A stretch of 64,000 nt of DNA from JAGZHZ01 sp965150505. GTDB lineage: Bacteria; Bacillota; Clostridia; Lachnospirales; Lachnospiraceae. The stretch is taken from positions 15,775 to 79,774 of the forward strand of contig CBCTVZ010000001.1 in NCBI GenBank assembly GCA_965150505.1. Reading direction: 5' to 3'. The number at the start of each line of letters is the position of its first letter. Position 1 is the stretch's first letter. Positions 18,295 to 26,805 of this stretch are shown piece by piece. A program made the position numbers and the translations under genes. The notes beneath the pieces were generated by a model that did not search any database, was not told the DNA's origin, and saw only the letters and a list, made by a program, of their open reading frames with translations.

Positions 18295-20370
18295 ATGAAA
18301 AAGTATCACTTATTATCTATTTTATGTGCTGCGACCTGTCTTGCACTTGGAGCGCCATTGATCAGCGCAGCATCAGAATATCCTTCTTCTCTTTCTGAAC
18401 GTTCTGTCCAAGAAGTTGGTTGGAGAAAAGATGCAAAAGGCGAATATTATGCTTCCAAAGAAAATTATACCGGACCGATTCAATTACCGGATGGTATTTA
18501 TTATTTGAAAGATGGATATAAACAAAAAGGGGCAATTAAAGTACAAATTGGTCAAAATATTTTAAAACATGGAGAGTTTTATTATTTTGATCCTGTTTTA
18601 AGCGGTCGTCTTCGCACAGGATGGTCTGGTCCTATGAAACCTTCTTCCTCCAACTCTTGGTATTATTTCAATACAGACGGTCGCCTGTCTACAGGATGGA
18701 GTACTAATTTAAAAGGAGAACGTTTTTATGGCGATCCTTCTGATGCTCATCTGTTCTGCAATGGAAGCACAACAAAACGCATTCCTGGTTATAGCGGAAA
18801 ATTCTTAGTCTTTGATAAACAATGCCGTCTCGTATGCAATCAAGTTTATCAATTTAACGGCAAAACTTATTACTTAAATGCAGATGGAATTGGTTCTCCA
18901 GGTGTCGTACCTTACGGAAATCAGATGAAAGCCTTCAACAGTATGGGATCTTTGATTCTTGGAAAGAAAGGACCTTATACCATCAATGGCAAATCTTATT
19001 TTCTGGACGGCGCTGGCAACTGTCTGAGAGGCTACAAAAGAGATCCAAACACTGGAAAATATTATTATGCTAAACTTGATTATACGCTGATGAAGAGCGA
19101 ACTCCATGGTATCAATGGAAAAATCTTCTATTTCAACCGCTATGGAACGCGTGTTTCTAACACAAGAACTACTGTCGATGGAAAGACGTATTATTTTGGT
19201 TCTGACGGCGCTGCTGTCAAGAATAAATGGATAACGATCAGCGGAAAGAAATACTACTTTAATACAAAAGGCATTTTGGTTAAGGATAGCCTGATTCGTT
19301 ATAACAATCGTCTTTACTATGTCCGCACAGACGGTTCTCTGATCATGGATGCTCATTTCTCCCGCAATGGAAAAAATTATTGGGCAAGTGCAAGCGGCGC
19401 TCTTTTAACTGGATGGCAGAAATATGGCGGTCATATGTTCTACTTTGATCCTAAGACGGGAGCAAAAATGCGCGGTCTTGTAACGATCAACGGCGGATTG
19501 TACTATCTCGACGGCAGTGGCAAGAAAAAAACAGGTCTTATCACAACAGGCGGAAAAACATATTACCTGTATGGTGATGGAACAGCAAAGACAGGATGGC
19601 TGGAATCTGGCGGAAAAAAATTCTATTTTGATCCATCCTCAAAAGCAATGATAAAAAATGGATGGGCTTCTGACGGAACTGGCTATTACTATATGGGTTC
19701 TGACGGTTCTATGCAGTCAAACTGCTGGAAACAAATCGGCAATAACTGGTATTATCTCCAGCATGATGGAAAACGAGCGGTCGGCTGGATGGCGATTGAC
19801 AATTACCGCTATTACTTTGGTTCTAATGGTGTAATGTATACAGGCGTTCATGTCATTGACGGTGTTACATATGATTTTGGTTCTACAGGCGCAATTCCTC
19901 TGACAGGTGAATATACGATCCGCGTCAATCGACTGATGAACTGTATCACAATTTATCGCGGTGGAATCCCTTGTAAGGCAATCGTATGTTCCACAGGTCT
20001 TGTCCTCGGATGGACTCCGGCTGGCCATTTCCAGCTTTTGGATAAGCTTCGCTGGCATACGTTAGACGGTCCAAGTTATGGGCAGTATTGTTCCCATATC
20101 ACACCTGATATCTTATTCCACTCTGTTCCATATTATCAGATGGACAATCATACGTTAAAAGCAGATTACTACAATAAACTTGGAGATCCTGCTTCAGCCG
20201 GCTGTATCCGTCTGACTTGCGGCGATGCAAAATGGATGTATGATAACTGTCCGATTGGAACGGATGTCTATATCTACGATGATGCTAGTTCACCTGGACC
20301 TCTTGGAAAACCTGTGCCGATTCGTATTCCTCTGACACAGAATTACGATCCGACTGATCCAAATCTTTAA
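18295..20370 (+). CDS. Secreted L,D-transpeptidase (YkuD) with cell-wall-binding repeats
   Basis: This 691-aa exported protein has a signal peptide (residues 1-26 with an alanine-rich cleavage region), then about 20 Gly/Tyr/Trp cell-wall-binding repeats (~45-535) such as NSWYYFNTDGRLSTGW. The C-terminal YkuD domain (~537-680) carries the catalytic signature, with a His in FHSVPYY and the Cys in SAGCIRL. The family forms 3-3 peptidoglycan cross-links or attaches proteins to peptidoglycan using a Cys nucleophile. GAAAGGAG lies 4 nt before the ATG. It is divergent from the amidase, with the same class of binding repeats, so both enzymes probably act at the same wall sites. A terminator follows 22 nt after the stop. 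Confidence 0.93.
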   Translation: MKKYHLLSILCAATCLALGAPLISAASEYPSSLSERSVQEVGWRKDAKGEYYASKENYTGPIQLPDGIYYLKDGYKQKGAIKVQIGQNILKHGEFYYFDPVLSGRLRTGWSGPMKPSSSNSWYYFNTDGRLSTGWSTNLKGERFYGDPSDAHLFCNGSTTKRIPGYSGKFLVFDKQCRLVCNQVYQFNGKTYYLNADGIGSPGVVPYGNQMKAFNSMGSLILGKKGPYTINGKSYFLDGAGNCLRGYKRDPNTGKYYYAKLDYTLMKSELHGINGKIFYFNRYGTRVSNTRTTVDGKTYYFGSDGAAVKNKWITISGKKYYFNTKGILVKDSLIRYNNRLYYVRTDGSLIMDAHFSRNGKNYWASASGALLTGWQKYGGHMFYFDPKTGAKMRGLVTINGGLYYLDGSGKKKTGLITTGGKTYYLYGDGTAKTGWLESGGKKFYFDPSSKAMIKNGWASDGTGYYYMGSDGSMQSNCWKQIGNNWYYLQHDGKRAVGWMAIDNYRYYFGSNGVMYTGVHVIDGVTYDFGSTGAIPLTGEYTIRVNRLMNCITIYRGGIPCKAIVCSTGLVLGWTPAGHFQLLDKLRWHTLDGPSYGQYCSHITPDILFHSVPYYQMDNHTLKADYYNKLGDPASAGCIRLTCGDAKWMYDNCPIGTDVYIYDDASSPGPLGKPVPIRIPLTQNYDPTDPNL

Positions 20371-20392
20371 TTAAAAAAGTAAATTGATGAAA

Positions 20393-20445
20393 AAAAGAAC
20401 TGCTTCGGGATGAGGGTTTTATCCTTCCCCAAAAGCAGTTCTTTT
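20393..20445. terminator. Intrinsic terminator between convergent genes
   Basis: AAAAGAACTGCTT (20393-20405) pairs with AAGCAGTTCTTTT (20433-20445), with further G/C pairing inside the loop. It serves the L,D-transpeptidase on the plus strand and the HPr gene (stop 20453) on the minus strand. Confidence 0.88.
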
Positions 20446-20452
20446 CTCGTCT

Positions 20453-20725
20453 CTATTCTATTTCTTCGCCAAGCCCCTCTGAGATAATCTGAATCATCTC
20501 CTGCAATGCTTCTTTTTCATCGATTCCTTCGCATACAAATTCAATTTCATCTCCATATTGAACTTTCGCGCTCAAAACATTTAAAAGACTCTTTGCATTG
20601 ACCGTCTTATTTCCGGCTGTAAAGGTGATGATGGCTTCATATTTTGCCGCTTCCCTGCACATCTGTGTTACAGGTCTCATATGCAGCCCTTTTTTGTTTT
20701 TAATGGTCACTTTTTGACTTACCAT
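20453..20725 (-). CDS. ptsH: HPr phosphocarrier protein (His15 present)
   Basis: This 90-aa protein is HPr of the phosphotransferase system. It carries the phosphorylatable His15 in GLHMRPV and the regulatory Ser46 in NAKSLLNVLS, so it can accept phosphate from Enzyme I and be a substrate of HPr kinase. Of the three HPr-like proteins in this window it is the only one with His15. GGGGAG precedes the ATG by 7 nt. It lies 32 nt after cdaR with no terminator between, so it is probably read from the cdaA-cdaR transcript; no PTS enzyme genes are adjacent. Confidence 0.88.
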   Translation of the reverse strand: MVSQKVTIKNKKGLHMRPVTQMCREAAKYEAIITFTAGNKTVNAKSLLNVLSAKVQYGDEIEFVCEGIDEKEALQEMIQIISEGLGEEIE

Positions 20726-20757
20726 ATTGATCTCTCCCCTATTTAGCGACTATCCTA

Positions 20758-22056
20758 TTACTTGTCCGAATTGGTTTCTTCCACATTGACATAAATCATA
20801 ACAGGTGAGACAAGCTCATATCCATCCGGCAATTCTACTTCTACCGGTACACTGTATGTGCCGGCAGCCTGATAATCTGTCAGATCCACAGAAGCCTTTA
20901 TCTGATCTGCCGTCAGCATGGAAGTCAATGCGTCCGCTTTTCCTGTAGAGCGCACTCCGATCATCAGCTGATCTGCCGGTGTAAATACCAGATTTTTATT
21001 TTTCGGATATGAGATAATATTTAACTGCGATACCGGAAAAGCAACTGTGCTGTCTCCCCATTTCTCAATTTTTACCTTTACTGTGATAAAAGGCTCTGTT
21101 CCAGATTCCAACTTCAAATTCTTTTCCTGCAGAATCTCTGTTATGTCAATCTCTGTCTCCATGTCTTCTGTTATTCCTTCTACTGAGACAATATCTTCAA
21201 TTTTCAGTGAAGATCCCATATCTTTTAATGCTTTTTCTGATCCTGCAATATTTAAAGTTTCCGGTGTTGTCGAGATCTCTGTGATATGATATCCGTCTGC
21301 CGGTGTGCTTTTTGGAATAATTTTAATTGGAACTCCATTTTTAATCGGCCACAATTTCACATCCACATCTACTTTTCCTTCAGAGATTACTGCTCCTTCC
21401 ATCGTCTTTAATTCCAGACTATTCATCTGCGTCTCCGTAAATGGAGCTCCATTTTTATCTGTAATTTTAATGGAGGAAGCTACCGTTCGATCTGAAGAAT
21501 ACCCCTGCACGGATACAGGGACAGAAACTTTTCCAATAATTTTCAATAAACTTTCTGCGCCTGCTACATAAATCTTTTTTCCCTGAACCGCTTCCATGGA
21601 TGCAATCTCGTACCCTTTCGCCGGTTTTCCTGTTTTTTCTACATTCAGCACAAATTCCTGTTCTTTTTTATTTTCCAGTTCAATCTTCAATGATGGGGGA
21701 AGAATCTTTATTTTATCTTGCGTAATTTTTCCATTGCTGCATTCAACAATAATCGGAATCGCACCTACCGCTTCATTCAGATTTTCAAAATCGGCAATCG
21801 CCTTAAAATCGGATGCTCTTAAACTCTGAATGACGGATTTTCTGGCTGTCACCCAGATTGTCACCTCATCTGTATTGTCAATTACACGATAAACTTTTCC
21901 TGCCTCATCTAGTTTCTCTTTATTTTCTATTGTCACCGTCACATTGAACGGCTGTGTCTTTTCCGGATCATCCGTATTCACTACCATAAGCCATATCCCA
22001 AAGGCCACAAGAACAGAAATTATTTTTAACCCGATATTGTTCCAAGTCAGCTTCAC
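20758..22056 (-). CDS. cdaR: YbbR-domain regulator of diadenylate cyclase (CdaR)
   Basis: This 432-aa extracytoplasmic protein has an N-terminal membrane anchor (IISVLVAFGIWLMVV, residues ~13-27) preceded by WNNIGLK, then four YbbR-type repeats of about 85 residues. In Firmicutes CdaR binds CdaA and modulates c-di-AMP synthesis. Its first four bases overlap the end of cdaA (ATGA), so the two are translationally coupled. The family is normally followed by glmM, but here an HPr gene follows instead. The length and N-terminal pattern support a complete protein. Confidence 0.92.
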   Translation of the reverse strand: MKLTWNNIGLKIISVLVAFGIWLMVVNTDDPEKTQPFNVTVTIENKEKLDEAGKVYRVIDNTDEVTIWVTARKSVIQSLRASDFKAIADFENLNEAVGAIPIIVECSNGKITQDKIKILPPSLKIELENKKEQEFVLNVEKTGKPAKGYEIASMEAVQGKKIYVAGAESLLKIIGKVSVPVSVQGYSSDRTVASSIKITDKNGAPFTETQMNSLELKTMEGAVISEGKVDVDVKLWPIKNGVPIKIIPKSTPADGYHITEISTTPETLNIAGSEKALKDMGSSLKIEDIVSVEGITEDMETEIDITEILQEKNLKLESGTEPFITVKVKIEKWGDSTVAFPVSQLNIISYPKNKNLVFTPADQLMIGVRSTGKADALTSMLTADQIKASVDLTDYQAAGTYSVPVEVELPDGYELVSPVMIYVNVEETNSDK

Positions 22057-22928
22057 TTACTCCACCCCTTCCATAATTTAAACTTTTTGGTATCGATGGA
22101 TTTATTCTGCACGATCACAAGCTGTTGTTTCAAAACTTCCGGCGTAACAGCGCGCATTAATTTTCCTTTCAATGCAATCGAAATATTTCCTGTTTCCTCT
22201 GATACAATAATCGTCAGAGAATCCGTCACTTCACTGACTCCGACTCCAGCGCGATGTCTTGTACCCAGCTCTTTGCTCAATTCCATATTGTCAGACAATG
22301 GCAGATAACACGTTGCCGACACAATTCGATCTCCTCTGACGATAATAGCGCCATCATGGAGAGGGGTATTATGCTCAAATATATTGATCAAAAGCTGACT
22401 TGTCAGGATAGAATCCAAAGCAATACCTGTTCTCTCAAACTCTGCCAGACTCACATTTTGTTCAATTACAATCAAAGCTCCTGTCTTTGCCTTTCCCATC
22501 TCCACACAGCCTTTTACAATCTCATTGATCGTCTTATCTGTAAACCGCTGTTTTACCTCTTTTGAATTTTCAAACGGAATCCATGATGAGAAAAACTTTT
22601 TCTCTCCAAGCTGTTCCAACGCTCTTCTAAGTTCTGGCTGAAAGATGACAAGCGCCGCTACAATCGCCATATCTAATCCTTTTGTGATAATGTACATAAT
22701 CGTATCCATCTGGCATATTTTCGCAATTAAGATAAACATACAGATAAATACAATTCCTTTTAGCAAGGTCCATGCCCGTGTGTCTTTGATCCAAAGCAGA
22801 ATGCGATATACAATGATGGACAATATAATAATTTCCAAAATGTCCGTCAAAGAAATATGGACAGCCGGCACAGAAAGCCATGATAAATATTTAATAAAAA
22901 AATTTCTGACCGCACTCATATATCTCAT
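22053..22928 (-). CDS. cdaA: Diadenylate cyclase CdaA
   Basis: This 291-aa membrane-bound enzyme makes cyclic di-AMP from two ATP molecules. Three hydrophobic segments at residues ~25-95 anchor the DAC domain (~100-260), whose catalytic motifs HDGAIIV and RHRAGVGVSE are both present. c-di-AMP controls potassium and osmolyte transport and cell-wall homeostasis in Firmicutes. The gene overlaps the membrane protein gene before it and cdaR after it by 4 nt each, which implies stoichiometric translation of the set. Confidence 0.95.
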   Translation of the reverse strand: MRYMSAVRNFFIKYLSWLSVPAVHISLTDILEIIILSIIVYRILLWIKDTRAWTLLKGIVFICMFILIAKICQMDTIMYIITKGLDMAIVAALVIFQPELRRALEQLGEKKFFSSWIPFENSKEVKQRFTDKTINEIVKGCVEMGKAKTGALIVIEQNVSLAEFERTGIALDSILTSQLLINIFEHNTPLHDGAIIVRGDRIVSATCYLPLSDNMELSKELGTRHRAGVGVSEVTDSLTIIVSEETGNISIALKGKLMRAVTPEVLKQQLVIVQNKSIDTKKFKLWKGWSK

Positions 22929-24181
22929 CCTCCCTTTCTTTTGTCATATCGGCTTCCGCCTTGCTCTGTCCGTCGTCTCAGCCATTCTTGTCTCTGCTGT
23001 TCTTGTACATCTATTTTCGGCGTTGGAGCATCATATCTCGATTGATTTTGATAATTGCGTCCCATCTGTCGCTGATTCTGTACCTGATTTCTCTCCTGTA
23101 CATATTCAGACATCCTTGGCTGAGTCGCTTGATTTCTCTCCTGTGTATATTCAGGCATCCTTGGCTGAGTCGCTTGATTTCTCTCCTGTGCATATTCAGA
23201 CATCCTTGGCTGCGCCGCCTGATTTCTCTCCTGTGTATATTCAGGCATCCTTGGCTGTGCATAATCATTGATCTGCTGTGAATGGCTCTTCTTTTTTCCC
23301 ATCTTAGGAACAGCTTTTACATAATAATAATATTCATCATCTTCAAACTGTACTTTTTCTGTCCGCCGATAATCTGCATGAAACATAAAAATCTGTACGA
23401 CCAATCCTGCAAAAACGGTTACCACTGCACTGATTACTGTACCAATAAAACTTTCACCGCTTTCCAGCATAAAGATTCCAATCACACTCAACAAAACATA
23501 AGAGCAAACACCAGCGCCGATTGCAAAATGCCATGCGTAATCAACAGACATTCTTCTTATCATAAATACAATCAGAAAAACAAGAAGCAAAATTACAACC
23601 ATCAAAATCATCTCTTTTGCCTGAGCGATTTCTCCCACAACGCCTGTAATATTTTTCAAAATTTCATTCATATCGCTTCCAGAATGCGCCATATAAGCGC
23701 TTCCTGTTATAATCTGTACCATATAATATAGAACCGTACCGACTACAATTCCAACGGCGCTTGGAAGTTCTAATGTCAATCCTAAGACAACCGGTATCAG
23801 ACAGGGAATATGTAACCATAAACTCACTGGCATCAACAGCATAGAAGCGCTTTCCTTTGGTCCCATACCAAAATAAATCAATCCTATGATGAAAATTGCA
23901 GCGCCGCCCACGCCAAGCGCCTCTATCGACATGGACGCAAGATTACCAATCAGAAAAACACCTGCCACAACGCTGATGGTATTCGTAGACAGAAAAGCGC
24001 AGATTCCTGCCGCTCCTACTGTAATCAACAGATCACGAATGGTATTGCCTGATTGAAACTGCATCTGAATCACCTGAAATACCGTCAAAGCAAGCAAGAA
24101 CTTTAAAACAGCACGGATCAGAACTGCATTTTTATTATAAAATTTTTGAAGAGATCTCTGTAATTTTAACAGTAGTTTCAT
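22925..24181 (-). CDS. Unrecognised polytopic membrane protein with C-terminal 15-aa repeats
   Basis: This 418-aa protein is not recognised. Residues ~20-265 hold eight to nine hydrophobic segments. The cytoplasmic tail (~275-418) begins with DDEYYYYVKAVPKMGKKK, followed by four tandem 15-residue repeats of the form QPRM(P/S)EYxQERNQxx, and ends in a Gln/Arg-rich basic stretch. The tail could be a disordered protein- or nucleic-acid-binding region. It is coupled by 4-nt overlaps to the small membrane protein gene upstream and cdaA downstream, so it probably works with the c-di-AMP synthase, for example as an assembly or sensing partner. That role is inferred only from context. Confidence 0.75.
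   Translation of the reverse strand: MKLLLKLQRSLQKFYNKNAVLIRAVLKFLLALTVFQVIQMQFQSGNTIRDLLITVGAAGICAFLSTNTISVVAGVFLIGNLASMSIEALGVGGAAIFIIGLIYFGMGPKESASMLLMPVSLWLHIPCLIPVVLGLTLELPSAVGIVVGTVLYYMVQIITGSAYMAHSGSDMNEILKNITGVVGEIAQAKEMILMVVILLLVFLIVFMIRRMSVDYAWHFAIGAGVCSYVLLSVIGIFMLESGESFIGTVISAVVTVFAGLVVQIFMFHADYRRTEKVQFEDDEYYYYVKAVPKMGKKKSHSQQINDYAQPRMPEYTQERNQAAQPRMSEYAQERNQATQPRMPEYTQERNQATQPRMSEYVQERNQVQNQRQMGRNYQNQSRYDAPTPKIDVQEQQRQEWLRRRTEQGGSRYDKRKGG
23087..23266. repeat. Four tandem 45-bp coding repeats
   Basis: Four direct repeats of 45 bp start with gatttctctcctgt at 23087, 23132, 23177 and 23222, and encode the 15-aa repeats in the membrane protein tail. Copies 2 and 4 resemble each other, as do 1 and 3, suggesting a 90-bp duplication. 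Not a CRISPR array: there are no spacers. Confidence 0.88.
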
Positions 24182-24615
24182 CCTTTTGTTCTCCTTCTTT
24201 CTGTCTTTTCATACTCTTTGATAAGAGGCTGCATCATCTTTTGATACCGATCTCTTGCTTTTTTCATCTTCTGATACCGAATTGTATAAATCACCCATGT
24301 CAGAACCATATAGACTCCCACAATTATCAGATACACCGTTAAAATCTGGAGTCCAAACTGTACAAAATCCATTTTATTTAAAGAGGCAGCGATTTCATCC
24401 AGACGATACAAAGCCCAAACTGCAAAACCGATACAAAAAGCAACTGTAATAAAAATCCAGTTTTTTATCATCTTTGCGCTCACATAATCGCTTCTGTATG
24501 TCGTCTTGACCGTTTCTAATTCTTTTCTATGATTTTTTTCAAATATCGCCAGTCTAGTCATCCTCTGCACTTTTTTTTCGTCTATCATTTTTTTCTCCTG
24601 ATTATTTTGTTTCAC
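24178..24615 (-). CDS. Small unrecognised membrane protein
   Basis: This 145-aa protein starts with a charged cytoplasmic region (~1-45), has two hydrophobic segments (~50-70 and ~85-110, including FVQFGLQILTVYLIIVGVYMV), and ends in a basic, coiled-coil-like tail (KKARDRYQKMM). No domain is recognised. The 4-nt overlap with the next gene places it as the first member of the cdaA unit, and an extended -10 promoter lies about 40 nt upstream. Its small size and two-segment topology suit an accessory or regulatory subunit, but this is inference. Confidence 0.7.
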   Translation of the reverse strand: MKQNNQEKKMIDEKKVQRMTRLAIFEKNHRKELETVKTTYRSDYVSAKMIKNWIFITVAFCIGFAVWALYRLDEIAASLNKMDFVQFGLQILTVYLIIVGVYMVLTWVIYTIRYQKMKKARDRYQKMMQPLIKEYEKTERRRTKG

Positions 24616-24654
24616 TTCTTTTATCTATTTTCTTTTTTCAGAAGTCACTGTTTT

Positions 24655-24663
24655 ATTATAGCA
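24655..24663 (-). promoter_or_regulatory. Extended -10 promoter for the cdaA unit
   Basis: On the minus strand TGC followed by TATAAT (24660-24655) gives an extended -10 element, with no clear -35 at the standard spacing. It lies about 40 nt before the ATG at 24615, in the short gap after the AI-2E gene stop (24687). Confidence 0.5.
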
Positions 24664-24686
24664 TAACTCCTTTTGGAAAGAAAGTT

Positions 24687-25979
24687 CTATTCTTTATGCA
24701 GTTGTTTCTTTTCTTTCTGTTCTTCCGTCTGATAAATCAACGTATGTTTCTCTGTCTCAATATAATCCAGTTTCTCATACTCTTTCGTATCCGTTGGAAG
24801 TTTCTTCTTTCGCAGACTGTACTCCAATCCTGTCTTAATCAGATAATAGATGACTGCAAACACAGGAACTCCTGCAATCATTCCAATAATTCCAAACAGA
24901 CCGCTTCCTATCAAAATGGCAAAGATCACCCAAAATGCTGAGAGTCCTGTCGAGCTTCCCAAAATTTTAGGTCCAATGATATTTCCGTCTAACTGCTGTA
25001 GAATAATAATAAAGATCAAAAACATAATTCCTTTTCCAGGACTGATTAATAAAATTAATAAGACACTCGGAATTGCTCCTAAATACGGTCCAAAGAAAGG
25101 AATCACATTTGTCACTCCTACCAAAACACTCACAAGAGGAATATATGGCATTTTCATGATACTCATTCCGATAAAACAAAGTACGCCGATAATCAGAGAA
25201 TCGATCAATTTTCCTGAAATAAATCCGCTGAAAATAGAATGACTTTTTCTGACTACTTCCAAGATATTGTTCGCCTGACGTTCATAAAAAAGAGCATACA
25301 GCACTTTTTTTCCTTGACCTACAAATTTCTGTTTACTTACAAGCAAGTACACGGAGATGATCACACCTATCATGATATTCAGAATCATCTTTGCAATTCC
25401 GATCACACTTGTTGTAAAATAAGAAAGAAAATTTTCTAAATTTTGAAGCACTCCTGCGTTAATCCAAGAAGAAATCTCTCTGCTGCCATCATTTAACAAA
25501 TTTTCTATAAATTCCACCCATTGGCTATCGCTATTCTTTGTCAGCACTTCCAGCAATTCTGCTATTTTATTAATATATCCCGGCAATGATCCGATAAATG
25601 TTCCAAGACTGTTTACTAATTCTGGCATCAAAATAGATCCTATTCCGAGAATAACAATCATTGCCAAAATTTCTGTCACCGCTACGCTAAGCATTCTAAT
25701 CTGATTCGATGTGATCTTTTTCCATTTCAGTTTTTGAGCAGTCAAAATCCCCCATCTTTCCATAAAATTTACAATCGGATTTAAGAGATATGCAATCATA
25801 ATTCCAATCAGTACAGGTTGGAGTACATACACCAATACTTTCAAAAACTGAACGATTTCTTTTATGTTAAAAATAGCAAATGAAAAGAGAATCGCCGCTG
25901 CAATCACAAAAAATACCAGCAACGCTTTTGCAGAATATTTTTTCCACTCTTCCTTCTTCTTTTTATAATCTTCTATCAC
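24687..25979 (-). CDS. AI-2E family transporter
   Basis: This 430-aa polytopic protein belongs to the AI-2E/PerM exporter family, which includes quorum-signal exporters and Na+/H+ antiporters as well as YtvI-type proteins of unknown substrate. Conserved features include LNPIVNFMER after the third segment, GPYLGAIPSV, and the C-terminal IAGVPVFAVIYYLIKTG. The start is GTG 25979: the sequence GTGA overlaps the comF stop by 4 nt and AAGGAG lies 6-7 nt upstream. A longer in-frame TTG at 26012 would lie inside comF without a ribosome site. It ends in a charged Lys/Glu-rich cytoplasmic tail. The substrate cannot be told from sequence. Confidence 0.85.
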   Translation of the reverse strand: MIEDYKKKKEEWKKYSAKALLVFFVIAAAILFSFAIFNIKEIVQFLKVLVYVLQPVLIGIMIAYLLNPIVNFMERWGILTAQKLKWKKITSNQIRMLSVAVTEILAMIVILGIGSILMPELVNSLGTFIGSLPGYINKIAELLEVLTKNSDSQWVEFIENLLNDGSREISSWINAGVLQNLENFLSYFTTSVIGIAKMILNIMIGVIISVYLLVSKQKFVGQGKKVLYALFYERQANNILEVVRKSHSIFSGFISGKLIDSLIIGVLCFIGMSIMKMPYIPLVSVLVGVTNVIPFFGPYLGAIPSVLLILLISPGKGIMFLIFIIILQQLDGNIIGPKILGSSTGLSAFWVIFAILIGSGLFGIIGMIAGVPVFAVIYYLIKTGLEYSLRKKKLPTDTKEYEKLDYIETEKHTLIYQTEEQKEKKQLHKE

Positions 25980-26701
25980 GCAAGATCTCCTTCCTCTGAT
26001 TCTCCAATGCAAAGACTTAAAAAATAAATTTCCTCGACACCGTATGTTTTTAATACGTCTGCCACGGCATCTACCGTACTGCCTGTCGTATAAATGTCAT
26101 CCACAATCAGTATTTTTTTTAATTTTACATCATTTTTTGTTATAATAAAAGCTTTTTTCAGATTATTTTCTCTGGCTTTTCCTGCCAATTCTTTTTGCGG
26201 TCTTGTATCTCTCACACGCATAACAAAATCACAAATCAATGGCAGATTCAGCTGATCTGCAATTTCTTTTGCCAGTAATTCTGCCTGATTATATCCCCTT
26301 ATTTTTTGTTTTTTTCGATACATTGGCACAGGAATGATGGCTTCTATTCCCCACATCCGGATCTTTTCTTTTGCCTCTTTTGCCATAATACGTCCAAAAA
26401 TTTCTGCATAAATTCTCTGATTGTGAAACTTCATCCGATGAACTGCTTTTCTTATTTCTTCCTTATATAAATAGATTGCTGTTCCTTCTTTATAAATATG
26501 ATGTTTCTTTTGGCAATCATGGCAAAATTCCTGTTCCTTTAATCGAATCGGTCTTCCACATTTTTTGCACCGTGGCTCTGAAATCTTTTTTATTTTTTTC
26601 TTACATGAATCACAAATTTCCAGCTTTCCTCCTGCCATCAAATTTTGACACAGAGGACATCTCAAAGGATAAAAAATCCCTGCTATCCACATTTTTATCA
26701 T
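25976..26701 (-). CDS. comF: ComF family phosphoribosyltransferase-like protein
   Basis: This is about a 241-aa ComF-type protein required for late steps of DNA uptake in competent Gram-positives. The N-terminus has zinc-binding Cys clusters (CPLC, CDSC, CKKCG, CHDC), and the C-terminal PRTase fold carries VDDIYTTGSTVDA. The start is uncertain. I take ATG 26701, which gives the usual ComF N-terminus (MIKMWIAGIFYPLRCPLC); ATG 26746, ATG 26725 and a far TTG at 26773 are alternatives with equally weak ribosome sites. It lies about 105 nt after recD2 and overlaps the transporter start by 4 nt, so the three genes form one unit. Confidence 0.88.
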   Translation of the reverse strand: MIKMWIAGIFYPLRCPLCQNLMAGGKLEICDSCKKKIKKISEPRCKKCGRPIRLKEQEFCHDCQKKHHIYKEGTAIYLYKEEIRKAVHRMKFHNQRIYAEIFGRIMAKEAKEKIRMWGIEAIIPVPMYRKKQKIRGYNQAELLAKEIADQLNLPLICDFVMRVRDTRPQKELAGKARENNLKKAFIITKNDVKLKKILIVDDIYTTGSTVDAVADVLKTYGVEEIYFLSLCIGESEEGDLA

Positions 26702-26805
26702 TGAAATTCCGAGGCTCTCTCCCATACGGTATCTATTTTCAATCATTTTACAATGCCTGTTTACCCTGCTCAAAAATACTCTAGGGCATATCTCCCCTAT
26801 TCAAA

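Noticed and set aside
23087..23266. Regular direct repeats that could be a CRISPR array
   Set aside because: The four 45-bp units are contiguous with no unique spacers, keep the reading frame of the membrane protein, and have alternating variants, so they are coding repeats.
22645..23271. A 208-codon open frame on the plus strand with repeats
   Set aside because: It is antisense to cdaA and the repeat-tail gene, has no ribosome site, and the minus-strand genes are clear family members.
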